64,000 nucleotides of DNA from Atherinomorus stipes (Eukaryota > Chordata > Actinopteri > Atheriniformes > Atherinidae), in the NCBI GenBank assembly GCA_023101725.1, contig JALJCO010007852.1, positions 124,001 through 188,000 on the forward strand. Reading direction: 5' to 3'. Made by a program: the position numbers and the translations under genes. The notes below the pieces were generated by a model. It searched no databases. It had not been told where the DNA came from and was given only the letters and a program-made list of their open reading frames with translations. Below, piece after piece: positions 1-59,872 of this stretch; the stretch's first letter is position 1, and each line of letters opens with the position of its first letter.

Positions 1-1656
1 TTGAAAAGAATAACAATAAACAGTGGGCCAAAAATAACACCTCATGGGCCAACTTTGACCCGTGAGCCCAAGATTGGTCAGCCCTGCTCTACATGAACAC
101 TACCATGTTCTTAATGCAGCATTCATAAAGCATATATGTTTTTATACAGCACTGATTAAAACCATAAAATGCAGTTTCATCCCAGTTAGGGATGTAACGA
201 TATGGAAATTTAATATCACGGTTATTGTGACCAAAATTAACACGGTTATCATTTTTATGGCGGCATTATAGAAATACCCCCCAGCATCTTTAAAAATATC
301 CAAAATGGGTACACGTCTACTTTGTGCTTTTTAAAGGGGGAAAAATCTCAAGAGAACTGTCCATGTGGGTGCCTTTGATGCTTTCTGCCATGTTTTCATA
401 AATGAAACATTGCAAACTGGGACTGCTGCTGCTTTTCCAGCCAATGAGCAGCATCACTGAGTTTTTCAAAGTGCGGTAATCAGTCACAGTTTTAACAATA
501 ATTAGAATTTGAAACGGTATTACTAATTGTTGGGAATTTTATCCCGCTTATTGTTAACATCCCAATACAAATTTAGCCTTAATTTTTACATTAAAAGAGC
601 ATTTTTAAAAAAAAACTCTCAGTTAACTATTAAAGACCACCCCTTTCCTGGTCTGGACCTCTGCCTGCCTCCAATCAAGTGTTTTATCTTGTTTGGCATT
701 AAATGTAATATTATATATTTTCTGGACAATGAACAGACATTATTTTCTTTTTCTTCTGTTATAAATATAGAAAGTTTAGTTATCTTTAAAACATTTATGT
801 ATTGTTTCATTGTTGACAGTTGTTCAGAGAAAAAGTTCATAAATGCAGACGTCTCCACGGAAACAGAAACAGATTACATTAAGCGCTGCTAGCGACAGCA
901 GAGGAAATGATAATCCTGATTTAGTGAACTAAAACTGTTTGTGCAAATGACATTGCTCAAAGCTCTGCTTCTGCAAGCAAACAAACAAATAAACAAACGT
1001 ATGCTGTTTGACTCCACAATGGGCTTTACCTTTTACCAAAAGGAGAAATTCAGTTGCTTTTCTGTTTTCACAGGATCAAAACCACTTACAAGATACAATG
1101 AAAAAATACAGAAAACATTTCCACTTTCCTCCAAACATTTTAATCAGCTTTGGTCAAGAGGAGACAGCAGCGAATCAGGATCATGTTCACATTAGAGATG
1201 GCATTTATGGGTCTTTGAAGGGAGCTGGATCTTCAGGAGCCGTTCCCTCAAAAGAACCATTCAAAAGACTGACTTGTTCTTATTTTTTCTGTAAATATTT
1301 TTGCTATTTAGAAATCAATCAACAGTAACTAATCACTAGTAGCAATTTATAAGGCAAGATTTGGATTGGAATGATTTAAACTTATATACTCCCTCAATCG
1401 GTTGGTGGGAAACATTCAGAATCATAGTTTATAGTTTTCATTGTAACCGCTTTATAAAGTGGCTCTATTTCCCCGCGCTTTGACAGTGACATCACTATTT
1501 TGGATTACTTTGCCAAAACGCTTTGTGGCAGAACAAAACCCAAACTGGCTGCAATTAACCCTTTGAGCCCCGAGCCTATTTTCAAGATTCGATTGCACAA
1601 CCATTATTTCTGATGACAAGGGTGGTCTCTTAATTTTTTCCATGGCTGTATATACA
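1..1656. other. Non-coding DNA, no gene seen
   Basis: AT-rich sequence with only short chance reading frames that have no codon bias or recognisable domain. It is either upstream of crb2 or inside its first long-form intron, depending on where the missing first exon lies. I see no repeat ends that I can pair within it. Confidence 0.6.
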
Positions 1657-2033
1657 CAGTCGTCCTCAAAATCAATCATACCCTCCAATTTCAATAAAAT
1701 AAATTGAAATTGACAAAAGTAATGAGAAATAAAAATTCTATAAAAATCATGACACTGATTTTAAATTATCATTTAACAAAAAATAATAAAAACAAACATG
1801 TTAAAAAGATTTTGTATTTTGGTCCACTGTCCATGGGAAAAATGCTGTAATGTGTCTGGGACAGTTTTGTTTGTTCATGTTTTTAAATGATTAATTTCAA
1901 CCACAATTCAAAAACAATGTTTTATTTCACTAAATTATGATTTTGTACATTTTTATTTATTAGTTTCTTGTTATTTGAATTACAATTGTGAATTTAGCCT
2001 TTTCTTTAATTGGAGGGTATAAATAATTTGGTG
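1657..2033. repeat. Tc1/mariner-type MITE (family R2), short copy
   Basis: The left end carries CAGTCGTCCTCAAAAT followed by CATACCCTCCAATTT, and the right end carries its inverted counterpart TTTAATTGGAGGGTATAAAT. The interior contains the GGTCCACTGTCCATGGGAAAA and CTGGGACAGTTTTGTTTGTT stretches seen in the other copies (7604, 42317, 47512, 49708, 57423). No coding capacity is left. Confidence 0.7.
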
Positions 2034-2380
2034 TATATATATATATATGTGTGTGTGTGTATGTGTGGGTGTGTGTGGGCACGTTTTTGCGGCATTGTGG
2101 GGACCATGTCCTGGATTTTTACCATCACCGTGGGGACATCTTGCCCTCATGGGGACATTTTCCCAGTCCCCACGGGTACGAACCCCGTTTTGAGGGTCAA
2201 GATTAGGTTTTAGAGATGAAGTTACAATTAGGTTTTGGTTTTGGTTGGGACAAGGGTTAGGTTTAGGCAATCAGTTATGGGTGTTAGGTTTAGGGTAAGG
2301 GGCTAGGGAATGCATTATGTCAATAGTTATACCCCATGGGGGAAAAAAAAGCAAACGTGTGTGTGTGTGTGTGTGTGTAA
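2034..2380. repeat. TA/TG microsatellites around a GGGGACA-rich repeat
   Basis: A TA run and a TG run at 2035-2076 are followed by a stretch rich in GGGGACA and its inverse (2090-2190), then degenerate GGTTAGG-like sequence (2210-2310) and a second GT run at 2356-2378. This is low-complexity and palindromic dispersed-repeat DNA. Confidence 0.6.
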
Positions 2381-3860
2381 AAACCCCCACCATACTTGTG
2401 TACCATCTCCTCATGTTTAGTCATGTATCTACTAAAATAACTGATTTTAAAATCTACTCGTTAAATGACCGTCAAACTTTTAACAGGAGAGATAAAACAA
2501 AAGCTTTACATGTGAATCAACCCAGCAGGGGGGCTGATAACAGAGCTGCCCCCCTCTCATGCTGGGGTGTCTGGAGAGTGTCCTGAGATATTCTACCTGC
2601 TAGCAGCTCTGCTCAGTGTAACAGCTGGTACCAGTCAGAGCCAGGATCAACCCCGTCTGGCCATAACCATGATCTATGAAGTGCTTTGTGATGGGGGGGT
2701 GGGTATCTGTGGGAGGAGCTGTTATCAGCTCCCTGGAATGTGTGAGGGGTTGATTGGGTTTGGATGAAGGGGTGAGGAGTGAGGAAACCCTTGCTGCCTG
2801 TAAGGCCACTCCGACAGGATTCATGAGATTCCAGCTGCGGAGCGGGATAAGACCCCTCCCACCGCATCCAGCGTCGCGGCGCTCCTGGAGAGGATCATCC
2901 GCACACGAGGGGAGAAGAAAACAATGATACAAAAGAAATAAAGTGTATAAGATCTTAGAGGGAGGAGATAGTGGATGAAAAGATGATACAAGCCTAAAGG
3001 AATGACTGGAAAAGACATCCCAGCTTAGGAGGAGATAAGGAGGAAGCGGGAAACAAAACCATCATTTAGCCATGAATATTTGTTGCAAACACTTATTAAA
3101 GACTAAAACATGTTTCCTCCTTCTAAATGCTACTTCTAATATGCGATTAATGACTATGTCTGAACTTAGACTACACCAGAGGCATCACTAACAACACATC
3201 ACATGTGAGGATTTATCAGGTATGGAAAGCAGGGAGGAGATGGGAGGAGGAGTGAGAGGGAGGTGGAAGTGGTGGTGGGTGTGTGTGAAAGGAAGTGGAG
3301 GTGTAAAAGTGGTCACAGAGGGAAATGTGGGTGTTATACGGAAGAAACAAACACATTGTGAGGCAAGAAGTTGACTATCTGCCATCTAATTGGGAGGTTT
3401 TCATTCCACCCCACCCTGCAGACTCCTGCAGAACTGCGACTCCATGCGAGACCTTTCTGCATGTGGAAAAAATCACACACCTTGTTAGGAGACAGAAGAA
3501 GGTGTCGCAGTCGCTCTGCCTGATAAACAAGTGTTTTATCTCTCTTAAGGTCAAGAAAGGGGCATTTGAAAGCTGGAAAAGATAACGTTAAACAGTCTGT
3601 GTTCAGATAGTTACGTTTTAAGTTCTAAATTTACTCTTGCTGCTACAGTATAACCTTTCCAGGATCATTAATGATCTGGGTTAATACATCACACCTCTCT
3701 GTGAGGCCTGTCTTGAATACGGCACCTTGTCCTGTTGCAGCAGATATTAACTCTTTAAATCTCTGTCACCTTAAGTGTTCATGAGCTTTTGCTTTATAAG
3801 TTAGCTTGTAAGATTTAATTTGGATGTGGCAAAGCTCACAATTCACCAATTCTGTAGCAA
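2381..3860. other. Mostly unique non-coding DNA; possible upstream region of crb2
   Basis: This stretch shows few repeat signatures. A short open stretch at 2585-2627 encodes a hydrophobic core, FYLLAALLSVTAG, and ends in a GT donor in phase 1, which would fit the exon at 8775, but it has no in-frame ATG (see findings). A GC-richer patch lies at 2820-2910. No gene can be asserted. Confidence 0.4.
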
Positions 3861-3864
3861 GAGT

Positions 3865-4293
3865 GAAATTAGGGATGTTAATCACTGGTTTGATGACGAT
3901 ACAATATTATATCAGTTGATAGCGATTTGATGTCCGCCGATATTTCAAATTCAGTCATGATACAATTTCAATTCGATTTAGGATCCACCGATTGATATAA
4001 AATGATATAAAACAATATAAAACAATATTACAAGTATAGGTTGTTGTTTCTTAACATAACTTTAAGCTTTGAAATAATCTCCCTCTGTCACATCTGTCCA
4101 CTGCACAATTATAAACATATATTTAGTTGTGAAAATGTGTCAGAAGACCTTTAAAATAAAGCTACTTTCAAAACAAAATTGGGCTTAATATTGATTTTTT
4201 TTGCCGATATTGAGTTTTTGGATCGTTCTACGATCGACACATACATCTATATTGATGTATTGATGTAGATTGATGTATTGTTACACCCCTAAG
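3865..4293. repeat. AT-rich terminal-inverted-repeat element
   Basis: Begins AGGGATGTTAATCACTGG and ends with GATGTATTGTTACACCCCTA. The interior is made of ATATC/GATAT-type words such as GATTGATATAAAATGATATA. This pattern is typical of non-autonomous DNA transposons in teleost genomes. No reading frame is present. Confidence 0.5.
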
Positions 4294-4446
4294 TGAAATT
4301 ACAGAGTAACCGTCCCTTGAGATGTTTAGCTTACTGTGTCTAAACCTCCTGGTGTGGAAAGAACCTTTGGAGAGTGTGGTTTCCTTCCGTAAGTCTGCCT
4401 TTTGGTTTTGGGCCCCACACCTAAATTACTATTCCCTAATTACTTC

Positions 4447-5327
4447 TAAAGGAATAGTTCACCCACAGAATGACGTGCCTTCATTTTCTACTCACTCTCA
4501 TGCTGAGCAAGACTCTGGAGCACTTTTTTAACATCTCAAATGCAGCCGGAGATCGGAGAGTTTTTCGTTTTCCCCCAACTTTCATATAATGGAGTTCGCC
4601 GGGGCCCGAGCCAAAAAGGTCCATAAAAGTCCACAAAAACTTGTCAGTATTCCTCCATACTGCTCGTCCAATGTAATCCAAGTGTCCTGAGTGGGTAGCG
4701 TCCAGAATTTACTGGAAACGACATCATTTAGTATATTTTTATATATTAAACAGTACCACATATAGCTGCTGCAAAGCGCGTCCATGAGAGTTCACGACAC
4801 TACAGAAGCCGCGGCGTTCAGCGCCTACTTTGCCGATAATGCAAGTGTAGAAGAAGAAATTCACCGTTTACATTGTGCTAAGAGCGAACGAGCTGGGGAC
4901 AAACACATGAGGGGTTGGATATTGATTTAAAACAAAGTAAGAAAGAACGTGTGATCTCATCTGCCGTGGCCTAATGTCGTGAACTCTCATGGACGCGCTT
5001 TGCTGCAGTTAGATGTAGTACTGTTTAAGCTATAAAAATATACTAAATGACGCTGTTTGGAGTAAATTCTGGATGCTACCCACTCAGGACACTTGGATTA
5101 CATTGGATAAGCAGTATGGAGAAATAATGACAAGTTTTTGTGGACTTTTATGGACCTTTTTGGTTCAGTCGCCAGTGAACTCCATTATATGAAAGTTGGG
5201 GAAAACGAAAAACTCTCTGATCTCCGGCTGCATTTGAGATATTAAAAAAAGTGGTCCAGAGTCTTGCTCAGCATGAGGGTGAGTAGAAAATGAACGCACA
5301 TCATTCTGTGGGTGAACTACTCCTTGA
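4447..5327. repeat. TTAA-type foldback element (family R1), copy 1
   Basis: The left arm begins AAAGGAATAGTTCACCCACA and the right arm ends with the inverse, TGTGGGTGAACTACTCCTT. Both arms carry shared blocks in opposite orientation: GACTCTGGAGCACTTTTTTA, AAAGTCCACAAAAACTTGTC and CCTGAGTGGGTAGCGTCCAG. The two halves therefore form a giant imperfect palindrome. The flanking TTAA of better-preserved copies is decayed here. Confidence 0.75.
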
Positions 5328-5716
5328 AAGCAGTTTTTAAAACTCTCAAACAACTTGGCATGTCTCTGTTTAACTAGAAGAAACATCCATGAGCCAAACT
5401 CTCAGCTGCTGACACAAACGTGTAATAAGTTTACGTTTTGCACCATCTGCTGAGACCTTAAGTCCAGAGAAAAGAGGTTCTTGTAACTCTTTATCACCAG
5501 ATTGGTTTCTAAGCACCTCCAAAGGCCATGAGCCCCATGAGCCCTAAAACACGGAAAGCTGAGGATTCTTGTCTCTGTCATTTACAGAGATGATGAGCCT
5601 TTGGTAAAAAAAAAAAAAAAAAAAAAAAAGAGAATAGTGTGTTTTGGATGTGATGTTAGATGGGACAGAATTTGAATAGTTCATTTTCTCAGTTTCATTG
5701 CGGTTCTTTATGGTTC

Positions 5717-6383
5717 TTAAAGACAGACAACAGAACTTGTGCAGATTTTCTCATCTCTGATCGGTAGCTAATCCAGCTCCGTACCGGTTCCCTGAGCTCT
5801 TTCCTGCCAGTAAAAGAGTCTTATCTTGACTCTTGTCTTATCTCTGCCCCTCTCTGTTTTTCTTTCTCCTATTATGTCTTCTTGAGTTTCTTTGCTGAAC
5901 ACGTTGACTCTTTGCTGAGTCAACGTGTTCTAAACAGCCAACCGGTGTCTTTATATCAGCTGGCAGGTGTCATGGTGTGTAAAGCAAAATTCGGTTGCCG
6001 TGTCATGTGGCGTCCCTGAAGAAAAAGTCTTACAGTGGTTTCTTAGCCTTGGGACTCCAGAAATGCGCACTATAGATGTCCATGTGCCATCAAACGAATC
6101 TGGAATGAGTCTCCAATAATGTTCTTGTATGTTTCTTTGCCAAATTCATCATGATGCACGTTCAAAACACTGGTGTGTTTAAATCCGTTTGCTAGCACAA
6201 GATGCGGTGTGCGTCTGCAACATCATGTCACGTCTGCATGGAAACAGTGAGTGTGCATCGTGCGGTATCTCAGCTTCGGGACACCACTGGGCAGTGATGG
6301 CTTGAGAAATGTGCATAATGAATGTTGGTGCAGGTCAGAAACTCAGATTTTTAAGATCAAAAAGTTACGTTGTGGGTCTTTAA
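5717..6383. repeat. TTAA-flanked palindromic MITE (family R3), copy 1
   Basis: Starts TTAAAGACAGACAACAGAAC and ends GTTACGTTGTGGGTCTTTAA. The ends are inverted and each abuts a TTAA. The interior matches the copy at 59873-60348, including the block around TTTCTTTGC.AA.TTC and the TGATGCRCGTTCAAAACAC word. Non-coding. Confidence 0.65.
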
Positions 6384-6950
6384 AGGGGAAGTTCAGGATT
6401 TTTGAAATAGGGCCTCATTTACAAGTGAGCCAGGATCCTACTTATCACTGGAGACAGTTTCAACATATTTCATCCCATTATTCTAGTTCCAGGGGGTTGT
6501 CGATGCTAATGCTAGTGTGAGTCAGAAGGAATCTGCTAGCCTGTCATTAAAAACAATCTTAACCACTCCACAGAACAGCCGAAAAAAATCATTTATAATT
6601 TAAAACTATTTGTTTAAATGCCGTGTTAATAGAATAATTTTATAAATAAAACTATTCTGCATTTCGTTGCATTTTGATTAGGTTAGTATTAGCCAGCTTG
6701 ATGACGTGCCTAACTTTGTGCGGCTGAAAACACACAAGCATCTGAAAGCGTCTCCTTTCTTGGCAGTCTCCAGTTGTTCCACTGGAAACGGGGGGGGTAC
6801 AGACCCGATTTTCAGATGTTTGTGTGTTTTAAGACGCACAATGTTAAGCACATCAGTAAACGCTAGCTGGGTAATGCTAGCATGCTGTGAAGTGCCGGTG
6901 TTGTGCCCCACCTGCGACAAACAAACGTGTGTTTTATTATAAAGTTCGGC
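6384..6950. repeat. Dispersed repeat with internal hairpin
   Basis: Begins AAAGGGGAAGTTCAGGATTT, a common teleost repeat start. Between 6718 and 6840 the words GCGGCTGAAAACACACAAGC and TGTTTGTGTGTTTTAAGACG form opposite arms of a stem around a central GGGGGGG run. Non-coding. Confidence 0.5.
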
Positions 6951-7603
6951 CCTTCACCGCGGCGAATCGATCGCTTTGATCCACTTCTTCCTTAGTATCA
7001 TTTCAGTCTGGAATAAAAACTTAAGTATGTTTGGAGTTTATACGATTTTAACAGTATAACAGAGCAGGAACGGCTGTCGTTAACATGGCCCGGAAGAGGA
7101 AGTGCCAAAATACCGGGAACTTCCGGTAAGCGTGATAATCCTCTATTGTAATTCTATCTGGTTTATGTGACTCATCAGTTGTAATAATGTCATCCTCCGT
7201 TTGTCCACGTCAGAAGATGCAAGTTTAAATTCTCATTTTGTTTAAAGATAAATCTAACTGTACGTTTTGGCACAAATTTGAAATATAACACCTTTCTGTA
7301 ACTTAGATTGTATCAGGGTTTTGTCAGCTGCCAAAGGAGAAGGAGAATCACTGGATTAGGGATTGACAATACACATTTTTTAGGGCCAATATGGATAATT
7401 TCTTATCTCAGCCTCAGCCGAAACAAACTGCCGATATTTTGGGCCGAACCCAAATTAATATAATGAAGGATACAATGAAAAGTAATTTTACAACTCTTTT
7501 AATATAAAAAAAAAGAATGAAGCACTTCAAATAATATATATATAAAAAAATAACACACTTGTAAACAAATATCAAATAGACACATTAAACTTGTAATAAA
7601 TAT
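6951..7603. other. Non-coding DNA, no gene seen
   Basis: Non-repetitive-looking AT-rich sequence followed, at about 7370-7480, by a degenerate fragment with GATTGACAATACAC and GCCGATATTTTGGGCC words related to hAT-type relics. No coding signal is present. Confidence 0.4.
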
Positions 7604-8577
7604 ACAGTTGTCCTCAAAATTATTCATATTCTCCAATTAAAGAAGGAAAAAAAATCAGCTGTCACTGAAATCAGTTGAAATTGACAAAAGTAATAATAAA
7701 TACAAATTCTTTGATTTTGAATGATTTTGAATCTTCAAAACAAACAAAAAAATAAAACAAACAAGCATGATGGGGCTACAAAGCTAAAATTTTGATGAGC
7801 AACACTTTGAGGCAATCACTGCAATCAGGTGTTTTCTGTAACGTCCAATCAGACGTCTGCACCTGTTGACAGGTATTTTGGTCCTCTGTTCATGGTAAAA
7901 GGTGCTCTAATGTCTAGTCAGTCATTTTCTGTACCGCTTATCCAGTTCAGGGTCGCGGGGGTTGCTGGAGCCTATCCCAGCTATCATCAGGCGAGAGGCG
8001 GGTGCACCCTGGACAGGTCGACAGTCTGTCGCAGGGCCAACACTGAGAGACAGACAACCACTCAGTCTCACATTCATTCCTAGGGGCAATTTAGAGTGAT
8101 CAATTAACCTAACATGCATGTCTTTGGATGGTGGGAGGAAGCCGGAGTACCCGGAGAGAACCCACGCATACACGGGAGAACATGCAAACTCCACACAGGA
8201 AGGTCACAGTTGGAATTGTTCGAACCCCCTCCCCAGCCGGGAATCGAACCAGCAACCTTCTTTCTGTGAGGCTGCGGTGCTAACCACCACGCCACCGTGC
8301 AGCCCTCTAATGTCTGACAGAGCCTTTTTTTTTTTTTTTAATTAAAAAAAACAAACAAACAAACAAAACTGTCTAATGTCTATGGGACAGTTTTGTTTGT
8401 TTGTTTGTTTTTTAAATTTTTATTTCCAACCGCAATTCAAAAGCAATATTTTATTTCACTAAATTATAATTTTGTAATTTTTTAAAATTATTTTCTTTAG
8501 TTTCTTGTTATTTGAATTACTGTTGTGAATTTAGCCTTTTCTTTAATTGGAGGGCATGAATTTTGAGGACGACCGTA
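7604..8577. repeat. R2 MITE split by a later insertion
   Basis: The left end is ACAGTTGTCCTCAAAATTAT at 7604 and the right end is TTTTGAGGACGACCGTA at about 8561-8577, a clear inverted pair. The element is interrupted by a 389-bp foreign segment at 7916-8304. Without that segment it would be about 570 bp, in line with the family's other copies. Confidence 0.75.
7916..8304. mobile_element. Teleost dispersed retroelement-like repeat inserted in R2
   Basis: This is the widespread fish repeat with TTCTGTACCGCTTATCCAG, GGAGCCTATCCCAGCTATCA, CAATTAACCTAACATGCATG and GGGAGAACATGCAAACTCCA. It sits between two identical 11-bp copies of CTCTAATGTCT (7905-7915 and 8305-8315), which I read as a target-site duplication. 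Its class is not settled from the sequence alone. A degraded relative in the opposite orientation lies at 41840-42095. Confidence 0.7.
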
Positions 8578-8774
8578 TATATACATATATGTATATAAAG
8601 TAGGGGTATTGGCCAACACACCTGGCATGTTATTCGATGCTGATACCAGCAAAAAATGCATATATCGTCCGGCTCATGTATTGGTCTGTCCTTACTCTGG
8701 ACACTCGTTTGTATATAAACAGGATTTTTATATTTATTCAATAATAATTTTTGTGTTTCCTCCCCTCATTGCAG

Positions 8775-56665
<47,891 letters not shown>

Positions 56666-57376
56666 GGCCCAAAGCCCTGCTTCAGAGTCTTACATCCAAA
56701 GGATGCATATTAAGCAAAGAGAGAACACATGCTCTGCAGCATCACACTGCTTTTCCCACCCTCCCTACAGAGACGAGATGGCGGGCGGACAAGTCAACGA
56801 CAGGTCCGCTACCTGGAATAACTACTGATGTTGGACCCTCACAGGTGGACGGGTAGACGACCAGGGGCAGAGACAGGCTGTTGGACGATTCTCTGACCTT
56901 GTAAACCTTGCAGAAAAGTTTAATTTTAAGAACAAACTGGGTGGCAAAGCAGATTAGAACCCTTATCTAACGGTGATAAAACAAAGACGAGCGTTTCATT
57001 ATTCAAACACGCATTTAGTCTGAAACCAGAATGTACAACATCCCAAAATATAGCAGTCAAGACTCATAATAGTCAGATTATTTCATTCAGAAATGTTCAA
57101 GAATGGTATCATTATTTCATTTTCCAGGTTCAAAAACAGGATAGAAGTAAAGTTTCCTTTAGAAACTGTGAAATGTTTATATTAAACATTTGATGGAAGA
57201 TTTCAAAGTTTGAGTTCCCGCCAAACAAAAGGACCCAACACATTTTAATTTTCTGACTTTGCTTGAGGTTTAGTCGAGGATTAAAGTAAAAAAACAAAAC
57301 ATGTTTAGACTTAAACATTAGAAAATACATGGTTTCAGGTTGGTATCACCAAAATCCACCACTGAGGGAAGTGTTT
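56666..57376 (+). other. crb2: Start of crb2 3' UTR
   Basis: Follows the TGA without repeats for about 700 bases. No AATAAA signal convincingly ends the transcript here, so the UTR may be longer. Confidence 0.5.
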
Positions 57377-58191
57377 TTAAAGGGATACCGTGTAAGTTTT
57401 GACCCAAACATTAGCATAATGAACAGTCATCCTCAAAATTATTCATATCCTCTAAATGAAGAAGGAAAAAAAATCAGCCGTCAGTGAAATAACTTTAGTT
57501 TGATAAAAGTAATAATAAATAAAAAATCTTTGAAAATCATGACATTGATTTTGAATTGTGGTTCAATAGAAACATCAAAAACTAACTTTAATCACTGCAA
57601 TCAGGGGTTTTCTAATGTTCAAAAAGACGTCTGCACCTGTTGACAGGTATTTTGCTCCAATGTTCATGGGAAAGGTGCTCTAATGTGTTGGGGACAGTTT
57701 TGTTTATTTGTTTGTTTTTTTAAAATATAATTTTCAACCACATTTCAAAAGCAATATATCATTTCACTAAATTATAATTTTGTAAATTTTTATTTATTAT
57801 TAGTTTCTTTAGTTAATTGTTTTGAATTACTATTGTGAATTTAGCTTTTTTTTAAATTGGAGGATATGAATAATTTTGAGGACAACTGTGAGCAATAACT
57901 GATGATTTCTGGGTTTAATATACGGCTCCTGACACGTGTTGATGCTTTAAGGGGGCTGCAGTCTTCAAAAGCCAGACACTGTGACTTTACAGGAGAGGAT
58001 CAGTCTCTCATTGGATCGTGACCTGGGTCGTTTTATGGCTAGATGACGTCGCTATCAGCTGATCATTGTGGTCTGCAAACACGATTCCAAAACGTGGATA
58101 GAGACTGTTAATTTAGCTACAGTTGTGCGGCCTGTGGGGAGTTACAGGGTTTGTGCACCAAGTGGCCAAAAGTTACACAGTGTCCCTTTAA
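57377..58191. repeat. TTAA-flanked element (family R6), copy 2, with nested R2
   Basis: TTAAAGGGATACCGTGTAAG at the left and TTACACAGTGTCCCTTTAA at the right, TTAA on both sides. An R2 MITE at 57423-57889 (CAGTCATCCTCAAAATTATT ... TTTTGAGGACAACTGTG) is nested inside, since the R6 sequence resumes after it as in the copy at 21681. Confidence 0.75.
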
Positions 58192-59872
58192 CGTTTGTAG
58201 ATGTGCGATGAGGTTTGAGCCATGGTGACACTTTTCCTTCACAGTCCGTGTCCAGCGTGAACTTTTCTGGCTTTTTCTCTTTCTTTTCGCTGAATCACGC
58301 ATTTGGAGTTTGTTGGACGCTGCCTCGGATGGCAGGGACAGTGGTGGTGCGTGTAAAAATGTTTATGTGACGAAACACGAATCCAGAAGTGAGTGTATAT
58401 GGACGGATGTCTACAGCCTCTTAGAGAGTCGAAAACTACCTGCTGTATTAAACTGTCAGCGTGCACTGGATGACTCGACGGGCTGGCTGGAAAACCTACG
58501 ATGTTTCCGTTTCGTCCTTTTTTCATGTATATATGTGCCGCATAAGTTCAAGTCACTGTATTTTTATTTTCGTTTGTGTTTTGGACATATTTTCAAGGAG
58601 CAGTATTTAACTGTAGAAATCTTGTTGTTGTGATTTGATGACGTATCATCAGTTTTTGGGAAGAAAATTTCCCGAGTCGGAGGAAAAGGGAGATTTTTTT
58701 AAACCTTTTTTGTGCACTTTCTCTAAGAATGAGACAGAAAATTGAAACCCATTTTTCTTTGAGAGAAGCTGGAGACAGGAAATGTTTGAGTTATGCTAGA
58801 GGATTTGATCATCCGGCTGTAGATAAATGTATTAATGCTGATTATTAGACACATTAGCAAACTTACAGGTGTGTTTGGGACAGTTTGGTTTCCTGCTTCA
58901 CGTGCACATACAGTAAACCTTCATCTTTAGGCTTTCACTGTAGTTTTGAGGGTTTTTTTCAGATGTGCCCTGGTTCTGACTTGTGGATCGTGTTTCACAT
59001 ATTCTGATCAGGTTGCCTTTGGTGTTAGTGTTAATTTAATTGTAAGAATTAACCCTTAAAGTCTGATGCCACTCATCCATATACCAAGAAGTCAAACCAC
59101 TCACTTGCCTTTCAGCAATCACCAGTGCTACTTACTCGACCGAAACCCGGTGCTGTCACAGTTCACAGAAGGAGCTTATCGTATCAGAAATGTGTGTTTG
59201 TGAAGTCACATCTAATCATCAAAAAGGCATTTGTAGGGAAAACTTAAGATTTTGGTTCATAGACTGAACTGGTGCCAAACCAGCTTGGTATTGTTTATGT
59301 GAGCAAAAATATGTAAACTTAGTACAAAAAATCAGGAAATGAGTGTTCGGAGGATTATTTCTTTGTTGCACCAAAACTTCTTGGCGATGAATCTTTTATT
59401 GTTGGGAAGTTTGTTTTTTTTCTTTTTAAATGGAGCCACATTTGGAGGGAAGATGCATGTGTGGGATGAGCAGCAAAGTTGAGAATGTGGGTTGCGCCTA
59501 TAAAAACGTCTGTCATTGCTTGACAGCTTGTTTTGCTGTTGATGTTTGGTGACGTTTACTGGATTGCATGATTGAAACCTAAAGAAACAACATAAATTGG
59601 TAATTTAACAATGTCTTCCTGTTACAAATGGGCTCCAGTATCATGTGGAAGAACCACACACAGCCACAACAGCCTGCACTATAAAAACAGTATCTGCGCT
59701 GGAGTTGATATGAAGGTTTTATTTAGTTTGGTAAGGATTTATTTTGCAAATTTAATTTGAAAAAAAGTAAAAAAAATAATAATAAAACAAAACAAGATGA
59801 GAAATAAGTTAATGTACATACCAAATATCATGTTCAAAAAGGAAGAAGTAGTTGAGAAATGCTGTTTGGATG
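58192..59872 (+). other. Unique sequence, possible continuation of crb2 3' UTR
   Basis: 58200-59300 is repeat-poor and contains one TGTATATA Pumilio-type site at 58526-58533. From about 59330 it turns into a repeat that also occurs near 31240-31400 (GTGTGGGATGAGCAGCA). No gene is seen. UTR status is inference. Confidence 0.3.

Noticed and set aside
2210..2310. Interstitial telomere repeat
   Set aside because: The GGTTAG-like units are too degenerate and belong to a wider dispersed repeat.
2559..2603. ATG at 2559 as the crb2 start codon
   Set aside because: Its frame ends at a TAG after 14 codons and is not the frame of the hydrophobic stretch.
2820..2935. GC-rich open stretch that reads like protein (KTPPTASSVAALLERIIRTRG)
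   Set aside because: It has an upstream acceptor-like CAG but no donor before the stop, and I recognise no family.
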